From Kushneria sinocarnis (GTDB lineage: Bacteria; Pseudomonadota; Gammaproteobacteria; Pseudomonadales; Halomonadaceae), in contig NZ_RBIN01000006.1 of assembly GCF_003633775.1 (NCBI RefSeq), forward strand, positions 186,001 through 250,000: DNA of 64,000 bases. Direction: 5' to 3'. The position numbers and the translations under genes are program-made. A model generated the notes under the pieces. It was given only the letters and a program-made list of their open reading frames with translations, ran no database searches and was not told the DNA's origin. Within the stretch, counting starts at the first letter, position 1, and the number at the start of each line of letters is the position of its first letter. Below, piece after piece: positions 8,994 to 18,207 of the stretch.

Positions 8994-9800
8994 TTACTGC
9001 CGGGAAGCCGAACGGCGTCTCGACAGCGCCAGACTCAGCAGCGCCGCAATGGCCACGGCTCCGATCATCAGGGTCGCAATGGCGTTGATCTCCGGCGAGA
9101 CCCCCTTGCGGATGGCGCCCCAGATATAGATCGGCAGCGTGGTACTCTCCGGCCCCGAAGTGAAGAAGCTGATCACGAAGTCATCGATCGAGAGCGTGAA
9201 GGAGAGGAAGAATGCCGAGATCAGCGCCGGCTTGATGGCCGGAATGATGAAATGGCAGACCCGCCTGACCGGGCCCGCGTAGAGGTCCTTGCTGGCTTCG
9301 AACAGGGTTGCGTCCATGCCCACGAAGCGTGAATAGACGATCAGTGCCACGAACGGGATCTCGAAGGTGACATGCGCGATGATCATGGTCCCGAGCCCCG
9401 GACCGAGCAGCCCCGTCAGCTGGTTGAAGCGCACGAAAAAGGTCATTTCGGAGATACCGAAGACGATATCCGGCATCACGATCGGCAGGTAGATCAGCGC
9501 AATGAGCCAGCCCAGCCGGCGTCCGCGATGGCGATACATGCCATAGCCGATCAGGGTGCCCAGCACCACGGCAATCATCGAGGAGATCAGTGCCAGCAGG
9601 AGACTGTGCCAGAAGGCCTCGATGATCTGCGGGTTGCTGAAGAGCCTGTGATACCAGCGCAGGGAGAAGTGCGCAAAGGTCGCCGCGCTGTTGACCGAGT
9701 TGAAGGAGTACAGCACCACCACGCCCAGCGGCAGGTAGAGAAAGACCATCACCACCCACCACACCACGGCCAGCGACCGCCGCATGCTTCCGCCCCTCAT
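8994..9800 (-). CDS. potI: polyamine ABC transporter permease PotI
   Basis: A 268-residue inner-membrane permease with about six helices and the EAA-type cytoplasmic loop (EASKDLYAGPVRRVCHFIIP) that docks onto the ATPase. The start at 9800 overlaps the potH stop as ATGA; a second in-frame ATG at 9785 also has a purine-rich leader. The open frame extends far upstream over potH but that is spurious. It forms a heterodimeric channel with PotH. The order G-H-I-F here differs from E. coli potFGHI only in the position of F. Confidence 0.88.
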   Translation of the reverse strand: MRGGSMRRSLAVVWWVVMVFLYLPLGVVVLYSFNSVNSAATFAHFSLRWYHRLFSNPQIIEAFWHSLLLALISSMIAVVLGTLIGYGMYRHRGRRLGWLIALIYLPIVMPDIVFGISEMTFFVRFNQLTGLLGPGLGTMIIAHVTFEIPFVALIVYSRFVGMDATLFEASKDLYAGPVRRVCHFIIPAIKPALISAFFLSFTLSIDDFVISFFTSGPESTTLPIYIWGAIRKGVSPEINAIATLMIGAVAIAALLSLALSRRRSASRQ

Positions 9801-10699
9801 ATCACGACCTCCTCGCCGCCACCGAAGCGGCGCCCCAGCCGGCGCAGCAGCACGATGCCCACCAGCGTGGCAATCAGCATCAGGATCGAACCCGCCGCAC
9901 CCAGCGGCCAGTTGGAGCCTTCGGCGAACTGGGCGGCCACCAGATTGCCGATCATCATCGAGCGTCCACCGCCCAGCAGTTCGGGAATCACATACATGCC
10001 GAAGGCGGGAATCGCCACCAGCACGATGCCCGCCAGCAGCCCCGGCAGGGTCTGCGGCACGACCGCCGCCAGAAAGGCCCGCACCGGAGAGGCGTAAAGA
10101 TCGCGTGCTGCTTCCAAAAGCGACATGTCGAGCTTTTCGAACGCCGCATACAGGGGCAGCACCATGAAGGGCAGGAAGTTGTAGATCAGCCCCAGGGTCA
10201 CCGCGAACGAGGAGGGAAACAGCCCCAGGTGCTCGGGAATGAAGCCCAGCCGAACGGCCAGCTCGGAGAGCCAGGTATCCGGCGCCAGCAGGTTCATCCA
10301 GCCGAAGGCACGAATCACCTGATTGGTCCAGGACGGCACCACCACCGCCAGCAGCATGATCGGTCGCCACTTCTGTCGACAGGTGGTGATGTAGTAGGCC
10401 AGCGGATAGGCCAGCACCACCACCATCGTGGTGGAGAGCACGGTCTGCCACAGCGAGCGCAGCAGTGTATAGAGATTGCCGGGACTCCACCCCAGAAAGC
10501 CGAACCCGGCCAGCTGATGGAAGGCCTCCAGCGACAGCGGCAGCTGCGGCTGACCGTAGGGGCCGTTGGTCATGAATGCCATGGAGACCAGATAGAGACT
10601 CGGCAGGATCAGAAAGATCACGATCCACAGCGCAGCCGGCAGCGTGGTCCACAGCAGATGGCGCGTCTCGCGCAGGGCACGGGGCACTCCCGATGACAT
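9797..10699 (-). CDS. potH: polyamine ABC transporter permease PotH
   Basis: A 300-residue permease with six predicted membrane helices and an EAA loop (EAARDLYASPVRAFLAAVVP). The start at 10699 has AAGGAG upstream; longer open frame runs into potG and is not coding. It overlaps potI by 4 bases and is 11 bases from potG, consistent with one transcript and one complex. It pairs with PotI in putrescine import. Confidence 0.9.
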   Translation of the reverse strand: MSSGVPRALRETRHLLWTTLPAALWIVIFLILPSLYLVSMAFMTNGPYGQPQLPLSLEAFHQLAGFGFLGWSPGNLYTLLRSLWQTVLSTTMVVVLAYPLAYYITTCRQKWRPIMLLAVVVPSWTNQVIRAFGWMNLLAPDTWLSELAVRLGFIPEHLGLFPSSFAVTLGLIYNFLPFMVLPLYAAFEKLDMSLLEAARDLYASPVRAFLAAVVPQTLPGLLAGIVLVAIPAFGMYVIPELLGGGRSMMIGNLVAAQFAEGSNWPLGAAGSILMLIATLVGIVLLRRLGRRFGGGEEVVI

Positions 10700-10710
10700 C
10701 GGCCTCTCCT

Positions 10711-11847
10711 TCAGCGCGCCAGGGTGACCAGATCTTCCGGCCAGACGCACATCGGCACCCGATCCCCGATCCGGAACAGGCGCTGACCCTGGTTGCTGCT
10801 CAGCGCCTTCATGCGCATGCCATTGACCTCCAGCCGGTACTCGATGTGGCTGCCCCGGTAGAAGAACTCGCGGACCTCGCCCTCGAAACGATTGAATTCC
10901 GAAGAGACCTCGCTGCCCAATTCCAGGGCTTCGGGGCGGATCATGACCAGCTCGCCATGGGGCGGCGTTTCGACCTTCAGGCGTCCCAGTGCAGCGGTAT
11001 CGATGCAATCACCCTCGCGGGACTCGATATCGAACAGGTTCTCATGGCCCATGAAAGAGGCCACGAAACGATTGACGGGCTTCTCGTAGATCTCGCGGGG
11101 CGTACCGATCTGCTGAATGCGACCGTCATTGAGTACGGCGATGCGATCGGACATCACCATCGCCTCCTGCTGATCGTGGGTGACGAACACGAAGGTCATG
11201 CCCAGACGCTTCTGGATACGCTGCAGTTCGACCTGCAGCTGGCTGCGCAGACCGGCATCGAGCGCCGACAGCGGCTCATCGAGCAGCAGCACATCGGGTT
11301 CGCAGACCAGCGCCCGGGCCAGCGCGATACGCTGGCGCTGGCCACCGCTGAGCTGATCGACCCGGCGATCGATCAGGCCACCGAGCTTGATGAAATCGGC
11401 AATCTCGCTGACCCGCCGCTGACGCTCACTGCCGCCCACACCGCGCATCCTGAGTCCGAAGGCAATATTGTCGCGCACCGACAGGTGCGTGAACAGCGCA
11501 TAGGACTGAAAGACCGTATTGACGCTGCGCTTGTGCGGCGGCACCTCGGTCACATCCCGGCCCCCGATTTCGACATGCCCGTCATCGGCAAGCTCCAGCC
11601 CCGCCAGCAGCCGCAGCAGCGTGGTCTTGCCACAGCCTGACGGCCCCAGCAGGGTGAAGAACTCGCCCGGCCGAATATCGAGATCCACGCCATCCAGGGC
11701 CACGGCGTCGGCGCCAAAGCTCTTCCTGAGCCGGCGCAGCGAAATCGAGGACGCATCGCGCGGCACCGCATCCGGGGCGGCATACTCCGGCGTCGTACTG
11801 GTGCCACGGGTATCGGGGCTATCCGCCTGTGCAGTGGTCTGCGTCAT
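10711..11847 (-). CDS. potG: polyamine ABC transporter ATP-binding protein PotG
   Basis: A 378-residue ATPase with Walker A GPSGCGKTTLLRLLAG, Q-loop FQSYALF, signature LSGGQRQRIALARAL, Walker B VLLLDEPLSALD and a C-terminal TOBE-type regulatory domain. The start at 11847 (MTQTT) has GGGAG eight bases upstream; 11868 is an alternative adding seven residues. It energises PotHI. It follows the oxidoreductase gene at 11902-13179 by about 50 bases in the same direction. Confidence 0.92.
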   Translation of the reverse strand: MTQTTAQADSPDTRGTSTTPEYAAPDAVPRDASSISLRRLRKSFGADAVALDGVDLDIRPGEFFTLLGPSGCGKTTLLRLLAGLELADDGHVEIGGRDVTEVPPHKRSVNTVFQSYALFTHLSVRDNIAFGLRMRGVGGSERQRRVSEIADFIKLGGLIDRRVDQLSGGQRQRIALARALVCEPDVLLLDEPLSALDAGLRSQLQVELQRIQKRLGMTFVFVTHDQQEAMVMSDRIAVLNDGRIQQIGTPREIYEKPVNRFVASFMGHENLFDIESREGDCIDTAALGRLKVETPPHGELVMIRPEALELGSEVSSEFNRFEGEVREFFYRGSHIEYRLEVNGMRMKALSSNQGQRLFRIGDRVPMCVWPEDLVTLAR

Positions 11848-11901
11848 GTGTGCGTCTCCCGGGCTCATTGTTCATCACGCGACGACAGGCTCTGCCACCC
11901 A

Positions 11902-13179
11902 TCACAGTTGATCACGCAGTTTCAGCAGCGAGGTTGCCATCACCAGCAGCGGCGTACGCAAATACGCCCCGCCGGGAAAGCGAGCGTGCCTCAAGCGTGC
12001 AAACAGATCAAAGCGCTCGGCCTGACCGGCCACGGCTTCGGCCAACAGTTTACCCGACAGCCCGGCCAGTGCCATGCCATGGCCCGAATAGCCCTGCACG
12101 AACAGGATATTGTCATGCAGTCTGCCGAAATGTGGTGCACGATTGCGGGTAATCGCCACCGAACCGCCCCAGCGATAGTCGATACCGACATGGCGCAGCA
12201 CCGGAAACAGCTGCGCCATCTTCAGCTCCATGCGCCGTCGCAACCCTCGCGGTTCGCGCCCGGTATAGCTGACCTGGCCCCCGTACAGCAACCGCCGATC
12301 CGCCGAGAGCCGGTAGTAATCGAGGACAAAATTGGCATCGGACACCGCATCGTTGCAGGGCAGCAGCTGAGCGGCCTGCGCCTCGCTCAGCGGCTCGGTG
12401 GCAATGATGTAGTTGGCCACCGGCATGATGCGACTCTCGAGCTCGGGCAGCAGGCGACCGAGATAGGCGTTGGCAGCGACCACCACGTGGTCGGCCCGCA
12501 CCACACCCTGTTCTGTCACTGCCCTCGCCGGTGCACCGGGCTCGAGCGAGGTCACCCGGCTGAAGGGATAGAGCTCGGCCCCCTGGCGCTCGGCCGCCCG
12601 AGCCAGTCCCAGGGTGTAATTGAGCGGATGCAGGTGCGCGCCCTCGGCATCATCCAGTCCCCCCAGATAGGCCTCGGACACCACCCGCTGGCGAAAACGC
12701 TCCGGCTCGAGCCATTCGAGCGCATGGTAGTCATAGCGCTGGGCCATGGTCGCCTGCCAGGCACGCATTTCACGCACATGGCGAGGCCGGAGGGCGGCAT
12801 GCAGATAGCCCCGGGTAAAATCGCAGGGGATGGCGTGCCGCTCGATCAGCTCGGCGGTCAGGGAGACGGCTTCGCGGCTGAGCTCCCAGATGGCGCGGGC
12901 ATCCTCGAAGCCGAGCTGCTTCTCGACGGTGCGCATGTCGGTGCCCAGCCCGGGCAGGATCTGGCCGCCGCTGCGCCCCGAGGCGCCGAAGCCGATCGGA
13001 CCGGCTTCCAGCAGCGCCACCCGATAGCCGCGCTCGGCCAGGTGAAGCGCCGTGGAGCAGCCGGTCACCCCGCCACCGATCACGCAGACATCCACCCGGC
13101 GCTCGCCGGCCAGCGGTGCCTGCGCCCGGGGTGCCACGGTCATGGTGTCACGGTAGTAGCTGTCTTCCACTGACGTCAT
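11902..13179 (-). CDS. puuB: FAD-dependent gamma-glutamylputrescine oxidase-like protein (copy 2)
   Basis: A 425-residue DAO-fold oxidase. The FAD-binding loop is CVIGGGVTGCSTALHLAERG, with FGASGRSGGQ after it and FVQGYSGHGMALAG near the C-terminus. The start at 13179 (MTSVED) has GGTGGAG upstream; 13206 is the longest possibility. It is the first gene of the minus-strand polyamine run. Its similarity to the copy at 3869-5191 is obvious along the whole length, but not enough to suggest recent duplication; both likely oxidise gamma-glutamylated amines. Confidence 0.85.
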   Translation of the reverse strand: MTSVEDSYYRDTMTVAPRAQAPLAGERRVDVCVIGGGVTGCSTALHLAERGYRVALLEAGPIGFGASGRSGGQILPGLGTDMRTVEKQLGFEDARAIWELSREAVSLTAELIERHAIPCDFTRGYLHAALRPRHVREMRAWQATMAQRYDYHALEWLEPERFRQRVVSEAYLGGLDDAEGAHLHPLNYTLGLARAAERQGAELYPFSRVTSLEPGAPARAVTEQGVVRADHVVVAANAYLGRLLPELESRIMPVANYIIATEPLSEAQAAQLLPCNDAVSDANFVLDYYRLSADRRLLYGGQVSYTGREPRGLRRRMELKMAQLFPVLRHVGIDYRWGGSVAITRNRAPHFGRLHDNILFVQGYSGHGMALAGLSGKLLAEAVAGQAERFDLFARLRHARFPGGAYLRTPLLVMATSLLKLRDQL

Positions 13180-13268
13180 GCCACTCTCCACCTGCCCTGC
13201 GACCATTCGCCTGCATGGTCCGGCGCTGCCCCGTCATGTTCGATGCCGTTGCCACGGCACTCGAGCGA

Positions 13269-14042
13269 TCATTCGCCGGGCGGCCGCCCGGCACAGACCG
13301 GGCAGCCGGGATCACGCCGGACCCCGAAGCGGCGCCACTCGCCCTGCAACCCATCCAGCGTTGCCAGCCCGGCCGGGGGCCGGCCCACGCGGCCCAGCAG
13401 CTTGAGCGCCTCGAGCGCCTGAAACGCCCCGATCACGCCTACCAGCGGGGCAATCACGCCATTCTCGGCGCAGCGCAGTTCGTCATCGTCGCCCCCTTCT
13501 TCACCATAAAGGCAAGCGTAACAGGGCGCGCTGTCGTCGCGCAGATCGAACACCGCCAGCTGCCCGGAGAAGCGAATGGCCGCTCCGGACACCAGTGGCG
13601 TACGCGTGGCCACGCAGGCCCGATTGATGGCAAAACGGCTGGAGAAGCGATCGGTACAGTCGAGCACCACATCGGCGGCCGCCACCGCTTCATGAAGGGC
13701 ATGATCGACCAGCCGGGACTCGATCACCCGGGTGCGACAGTCGCTGTTGATGGCATCGATACGCTGCGCGGCCGAGACCGCCTTGGGGGTATCGATGTCG
13801 GCTTCCCCATGGGCAATCTGTCGCTGCAGATTGGAGAGATCGACCCGATCATGATCCGCCAGCGTCAGCTCGCCCACCCCGGCGGCCGCCAGATAGAGCG
13901 CTACCGGCGAGCCCAGCCCACCCAGACCAATGATCAGGGCGTGGCTCTGCTGCAGACGCAGCTGCCCCTCATAGTCCAGCTCCAGCAGCATGATCTGCCG
14001 ACTGTAGCGCAGCAGCTGGTCATCGTTGAGCGAGGTAGTCAC
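13269..14042 (-). CDS. moeB: MoeB/ThiF-family adenylyltransferase
   Basis: A 257-residue E1-like enzyme. GLGGLGSPVALYLAAAGVG forms the ATP-binding loop, DRVDLSNLQRQI and DCTDRFSSRFAIN follow, and two cysteine pairs (CYAC and CPVC) make the structural zinc site. MoeB adenylates the C-terminal glycine of MoaD for molybdopterin synthesis. Downstream placement after prmC is common in gammaproteobacteria, but here an Lrp-type gene is inserted between them. A ThiF role cannot be excluded from sequence alone. Confidence 0.85.
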   Translation of the reverse strand: MTTSLNDDQLLRYSRQIMLLELDYEGQLRLQQSHALIIGLGGLGSPVALYLAAAGVGELTLADHDRVDLSNLQRQIAHGEADIDTPKAVSAAQRIDAINSDCRTRVIESRLVDHALHEAVAAADVVLDCTDRFSSRFAINRACVATRTPLVSGAAIRFSGQLAVFDLRDDSAPCYACLYGEEGGDDDELRCAENGVIAPLVGVIGAFQALEALKLLGRVGRPPAGLATLDGLQGEWRRFGVRRDPGCPVCAGRPPGE

Positions 14043-14072
14043 GGACGTTGCTCCCGAACCCGGAGACGGTAC

Positions 14073-14585
14073 TCAGGGCTCACTATCGGTGAATTCGTCG
14101 ATATCGGGCACATGCAGCGTGAAATCCTCCTTGACCTCTTCCATGACCACATAGCTCTTCGACTCCTTGACCCCGGGCAGCCGCAGCACGACATCTCCCA
14201 GCAGCTGACGATAGGCCGACATTTCGGGAATACGACACTTGAGGATGTAGTCGAACTGGCCCGAGACCAGGTGGCACTCGCGTACCTGGGGCAGCTGCAG
14301 TACCGCCTGACGAAACTCATCAAAGGCGGTCGGTGACTGATTCTCGAGACTGATCTCGATGAAGACCATCAGGTTGGAGCGCAGCGCGCCGGGATCGAGC
14401 AGCGCCCGATAGCCGCGAATCACCCCGGTGCGCTCGAGCCGGCGCACCCGCTCGAGACAGGGGGTGGTCGACAGGCCTACCTGAGCGGCAAGATCCACAT
14501 AGGAGATGCGGGCATTCTCCTGCAGACAGCGCAGGATATTGAGATCGATACGGTCCAGGGTTCTGGCACGCTGCTTGCCGGTCAT
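14073..14585 (-). CDS. Lrp/AsnC-family transcriptional regulator
   Basis: A 170-residue regulator. The N-terminal winged helix-turn-helix reads IDLNILRCLQENARISYVDL, then TTPCLERVRRLERTGVI, followed by the ligand-binding RAM domain (FDYILKC). It is embedded in the minus-strand prmC-moeB run, 30 bases upstream of moeB. Lrp-type proteins respond to amino acids. The putrescine catabolic operon begins just past moeB, so this is a candidate regulator of it; that link is inference. No operator was identified. Confidence 0.9.
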   Translation of the reverse strand: MTGKQRARTLDRIDLNILRCLQENARISYVDLAAQVGLSTTPCLERVRRLERTGVIRGYRALLDPGALRSNLMVFIEISLENQSPTAFDEFRQAVLQLPQVRECHLVSGQFDYILKCRIPEMSAYRQLLGDVVLRLPGVKESKSYVVMEEVKEDFTLHVPDIDEFTDSEP

Positions 14586-14610
14586 GCTGATCTCTCCGCC
14601 TTTCGGCCGG

Positions 14611-15474
14611 TCATCGTTGACTCACCTCATCCACGGGTCGATAACGCCCCAGGGTGACCCGGGGGCGCCCACCCAGATCTTCATGGGTTGCGATCATGTC
14701 ATACCCTGCCTGCCTGAACAGCGCTCTTACCCCGGCGCCCTGCGCCATGCCGTGCTCCAGCAGCAGATGGCCGCCGGCCTGCAGGTAACCGGGCGCCTGG
14801 CGGATCAGGCGTGCCAGATCCGCCAGGCCGTTATCCCCGGCCACCAGTGCCGAACGCGGCTCGAAACGCAGATCGCCCTGCCCGAGGTGCGGGTCACTGT
14901 CGCTCAGATAGGGCGGGTTGGAGACAATGATACCGTAGCGCTCGCCGGTCAGCGCCTCAAAGTAGTCACTCTGCAGAAAGCGTACGTTGGCTGCGCCGAG
15001 TCGCCGCGCATTGCGTGCGGCCAGCTCGAGGGCGGCGACACTCAGATCCACCCCGGTGCACTGCCAGTCGGCTCGGGCAGTCGCCAGCGCCAGCGCAATG
15101 GCCCCGCTACCGGTGCCCAGATCCAGCACTTGCCCACCGTGATCGGCAGGCATCAGCGCCAGCGCCTGCTCGACCAGCAGCTCGGTATCCGGACGGGGAA
15201 TCAGCGCGGCAGGGGTCAGTTCCAGCTCGAGGCCGAAGAACTCGCGCCGGCCGAGCAGATAGGCCACCGGCTCGCCTGCCTGGCGCGCCTGTAAAAGGGT
15301 CTCGAAGCGCTCCTGCTGATCCGCCGCAAGCGGGCGATCACCCCACGTATAGAGCCAGGTACGGCTCTGTCTGCAGGCATGGGCGAGCAGCAGCTCGGCG
15401 TCCAGTCGCGGGGTTTCGCTGACCGCGCCGAGCCGCGCGGCGGCCCGGGCCAGCCAGTGGTCAATGGCCATCAT
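14611..15474 (-). CDS. prmC: peptide chain release factor N5-glutamine methyltransferase
   Basis: A 287-residue SAM-dependent methyltransferase. The SAM site LDLGTGSGAIALALA and the catalytic SNPPYLSD motif are both intact. It methylates the glutamine of the GGQ motif in RF1 and RF2. It follows prfA, its substrate's gene, by only 8 bases, a classic gammaproteobacterial pairing. A second ATG lies one codon later. Length and motifs are normal. Confidence 0.93.
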   Translation of the reverse strand: MMAIDHWLARAAARLGAVSETPRLDAELLLAHACRQSRTWLYTWGDRPLAADQQERFETLLQARQAGEPVAYLLGRREFFGLELELTPAALIPRPDTELLVEQALALMPADHGGQVLDLGTGSGAIALALATARADWQCTGVDLSVAALELAARNARRLGAANVRFLQSDYFEALTGERYGIIVSNPPYLSDSDPHLGQGDLRFEPRSALVAGDNGLADLARLIRQAPGYLQAGGHLLLEHGMAQGAGVRALFRQAGYDMIATHEDLGGRPRVTLGRYRPVDEVSQR

Positions 15475-15482
15475 CGCCGCAT

Positions 15483-16583
15483 TCAGGCCGTGGTGGCTTC
15501 GGCCGAGGAGAGCGCTGCCAGCTGCTCGGCCTGGTATTCGTGTACCAGCGGATCAATGACATCATCGAGCGCACCGGTCATGACCTCGGAAAGCTTGTAG
15601 AGGGTCAGGTTGATGCGATGGTCGGTCACCCGCCCCTGCGGAAAATTGTAGGTCCGGATGCGTTCGCTGCGATCACCCGAGCCCACCAGCGAGCGGCGGG
15701 CATCGGCCTGCTGCTGACGCTGGCTGTCCACCGCCATCTGCTTGAGGCGTGCGGCCAGAAACGCCATCGCCCGGGCACGATTCTTGTGCTGACTGCGCTC
15801 ATCCTGGCACTCCACCACCAGCCCGGTGGGCAGATGGGTGATGCGAATCGCCGAATCGGTAGTGTTGACGTGCTGCCCGCCGGCCCCGCTGGCCCGAAAG
15901 GTATCCACGCGCAGATCATTGCTGTCGAGCTCGACCTCGCCGACCTCATCGGCCTCGGGCAGGATGGCGACGGTACAGGCCGAGGTATGAATGCGGCCCT
16001 GGGATTCGGTGGCCGGCACCCGCTGGACCCGATGCACCCCGGACTCGAACTTGAGCCGCCCGTAAACCCCGCTGCCGGCGACCCGGGCGATGATCTCCCG
16101 AAAACCGCCATGCTCGCCATGGCTGGCACTGATGGTCTCGATTCGCCAGCCCAGTGCTTCGGCGTAACGGGTGTACATGCGAAACAGGTCACCGGCAAAC
16201 AGTGCCGCCTCGTCGCCCCCGGTCCCGGCACGAATCTCGAGAAAGACACTGCGCGAGTCGTCGGGATCCTTCGGTACCAGCAGCCGCTTGAGCTCGCCGT
16301 CGAGGCGTTCCAGCGCAGCCTCCGCCTCGGCAAGCTCCTCCTCGGCCATGGCCCGCATGTCGGGATCGCCATCGTGACGCATCTGTTCGGCGGTATCGCG
16401 ATCGGCCTCGACCCGGCGATAGCGATCCCAGCTCTCGACCAGCGCCTCGAGATCGGCATATTCGCGCGAATAATCGCGAAAGCGCTTCTGGTCCCCGATC
16501 ACATCGGGCTCGGAGAGCAGTGCTGCCAGCTCTTCGAAACGCTCCCGGAAACCGTCGAGCTTCTGCCGCAGCGATGTCTTCAT
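15483..16583 (-). CDS. prfA: peptide chain release factor 1
   Basis: A 366-residue class I release factor. The catalytic GAGGQHVN loop, which triggers peptidyl-tRNA hydrolysis, lies in the middle of domain 3. The protein is slightly longer than the usual 360 residues. The start overlaps the hemA stop by 4 bases (ATGA), so the pair is translationally coupled. It reads UAA and UAG stops. Confidence 0.94.
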   Translation of the reverse strand: MKTSLRQKLDGFRERFEELAALLSEPDVIGDQKRFRDYSREYADLEALVESWDRYRRVEADRDTAEQMRHDGDPDMRAMAEEELAEAEAALERLDGELKRLLVPKDPDDSRSVFLEIRAGTGGDEAALFAGDLFRMYTRYAEALGWRIETISASHGEHGGFREIIARVAGSGVYGRLKFESGVHRVQRVPATESQGRIHTSACTVAILPEADEVGEVELDSNDLRVDTFRASGAGGQHVNTTDSAIRITHLPTGLVVECQDERSQHKNRARAMAFLAARLKQMAVDSQRQQQADARRSLVGSGDRSERIRTYNFPQGRVTDHRINLTLYKLSEVMTGALDDVIDPLVHEYQAEQLAALSSAEATTA

Positions 16584-17863
16584 GATGGGGTACGCTCGGG
16601 TTCGAATGCCGGCGCGGGCGCATCGAGCAGCAGCTCCTCGGCGGCAGCGATCAGATCCTCTCGCTGGGCGCCGGAGGCCTCGCGCAGGCGCAGGGTGGTA
16701 CCGTGCAGCAGCCGATTGGTGAGCTGCTGCGAAAGCCGCCGGATCACCGCCTCCGGATCCTGCCCCTGGGCAAGCTGGGAGAGTGCCTGGGCTTCCGCGG
16801 CCTCGCGCACGCTTTCGGCCTGCTGACGGTGACGGCGAATCAGATCACCGGCCCCGCGAATACGCCGCTCATGCTGCCAGGCCGAGACATTGGAGACGAT
16901 GATCTCCTCGGCCTGGGCGGCCGCGCTCTCGCGGGAGCGACGGTTTTCGCTGATCACCTCGTGGAGGTCGTCGATGGTGTACAGAAAGATGTCATCCAGC
17001 TCGCCGACCTGGGGCTCGATATCGCGCGGCACGGCGATGTCGACCATGAAGATGGGACGATGCTTGCGAGCCTTGAGGGCGGTTTCAACCATGCCCTTGC
17101 CCAGCATCGGCATCGGGCTGCCGGTCGAGGAGATCACCACATCGGCACAGACCAGCGCCGACTGCAGCTCATCGAGCCCGATCGCCACGCCATCGATCTC
17201 GTCGGCCAGCGCCTGGGCACGTTCGCGGGTCCGATTGGCCACGATGATGCCCTGGATGCCGGCCTTTTTCAGATGGCGCGCCACCAGCTCGATGGTCTCG
17301 CCGGCGCCGATCAGCAGTGCCCGGGAGCGCCGGATATCATCGAAGATACGACCGGCCAGATTGACCGCCGCATAGGCCACCGATACCGGATTCTCGCCGA
17401 TGCCGGTTTCGCTGCGCACCTGCTTGGCCACCGCAAAGGTATGCTGATAGAGGCGCTCGAGCTCGCTGCCCAGGCTGCCATGCTCGCGCGCACCGTGATA
17501 GGCCTCCTTGAGCTGGCCGAGGATCTGGGGCTCGCCCAGCACCATCGAATCCAGCCCGCAGGCCACCCGCATCATGTGGCGGGCGGCCTCGCCCTCGCGA
17601 TAGTAATAGGTGCACGCCTGCAGGGCCTCGACGGGCAGCCGGTGAAAGCGGGCCAGCCAGTCCAGAATGGTCTGCTCGCTGCCATCCTGCAGGGCACAGT
17701 AGAGTTCGGTACGGTTGCAGGTGGAAAGGATCGAAGCCTCGTGCATGCCCGGCAGGGTACGCAACTCATCAAGCGCCACCCCGAGCTGGGACGGACCAAA
17801 GGCTACCTGCTCACGTACGGCGATTTCGGCGGTAGTATGATTGATGCCGAGTACAAGAAGCAT
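16580..17863 (-). CDS. hemA: glutamyl-tRNA reductase
   Basis: A 427-residue enzyme for the first step of C5-pathway tetrapyrrole synthesis, reducing Glu-tRNA to glutamate-1-semialdehyde. It starts [18 protein letters not shown]. The catalytic cysteine lies in [11 protein letters not shown], followed by the GEPQILGQ segment and an NADPH-binding region with [13 protein letters not shown]. It leads the hemA-prfA-prmC unit and is divergent from the TPR lipoprotein gene. Confidence 0.94.
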   Translation of the reverse strand: MLLVLGINHTTAEIAVREQVAFGPSQLGVALDELRTLPGMHEASILSTCNRTELYCALQDGSEQTILDWLARFHRLPVEALQACTYYYREGEAARHMMRVACGLDSMVLGEPQILGQLKEAYHGAREHGSLGSELERLYQHTFAVAKQVRSETGIGENPVSVAYAAVNLAGRIFDDIRRSRALLIGAGETIELVARHLKKAGIQGIIVANRTRERAQALADEIDGVAIGLDELQSALVCADVVISSTGSPMPMLGKGMVETALKARKHRPIFMVDIAVPRDIEPQVGELDDIFLYTIDDLHEVISENRRSRESAAAQAEEIIVSNVSAWQHERRIRGAGDLIRRHRQQAESVREAAEAQALSQLAQGQDPEAVIRRLSQQLTNRLLHGTTLRLREASGAQREDLIAAAEELLLDAPAPAFEPERTPS

Positions 17864-18207
17864 CGTGATTCCGTGTCAGAAACGTGTATCCGAAATTTTT
17901 TCGGAGAACGCCGACACCCGGCGCCCGCACCATGATTATTGCCGTGGTGTGACACCAGTGCCTGTCAGGTCCTCTGCCGCGAAGGCGAAGCAGACGCAAC
18001 GGCCAACAGGGAAACGCGTCTTTCGCTGGTCGGTCAGGCCGGAAAGACGATCGAACTCGATGTCGGGATGCAATTACGCACTGATCAGGAGTTCACCCTC
18101 GCGGATTACTGCTCGACATTCTAACATAACCGTTTCTGTCATGGGGTGCTGTTGCCCCGCTCGGATCAGGCGTTATGCTGATGTCTGCCCGTATTGAAGA
18201 GGATGGC
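17864..18207. promoter_or_regulatory. divergent intergenic region, hemA / TPR lipoprotein
   Basis: 344 bases between two divergent operons. No convincing gene is visible. It should hold promoters for hemA (leftward) and the TPR-lolB-ispE unit (rightward). An AT-richer stretch around 18105-18130 is compatible with a rightward -10 region, but I could not define a clear -35/-10 pair for either direction. Confidence 0.4.
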
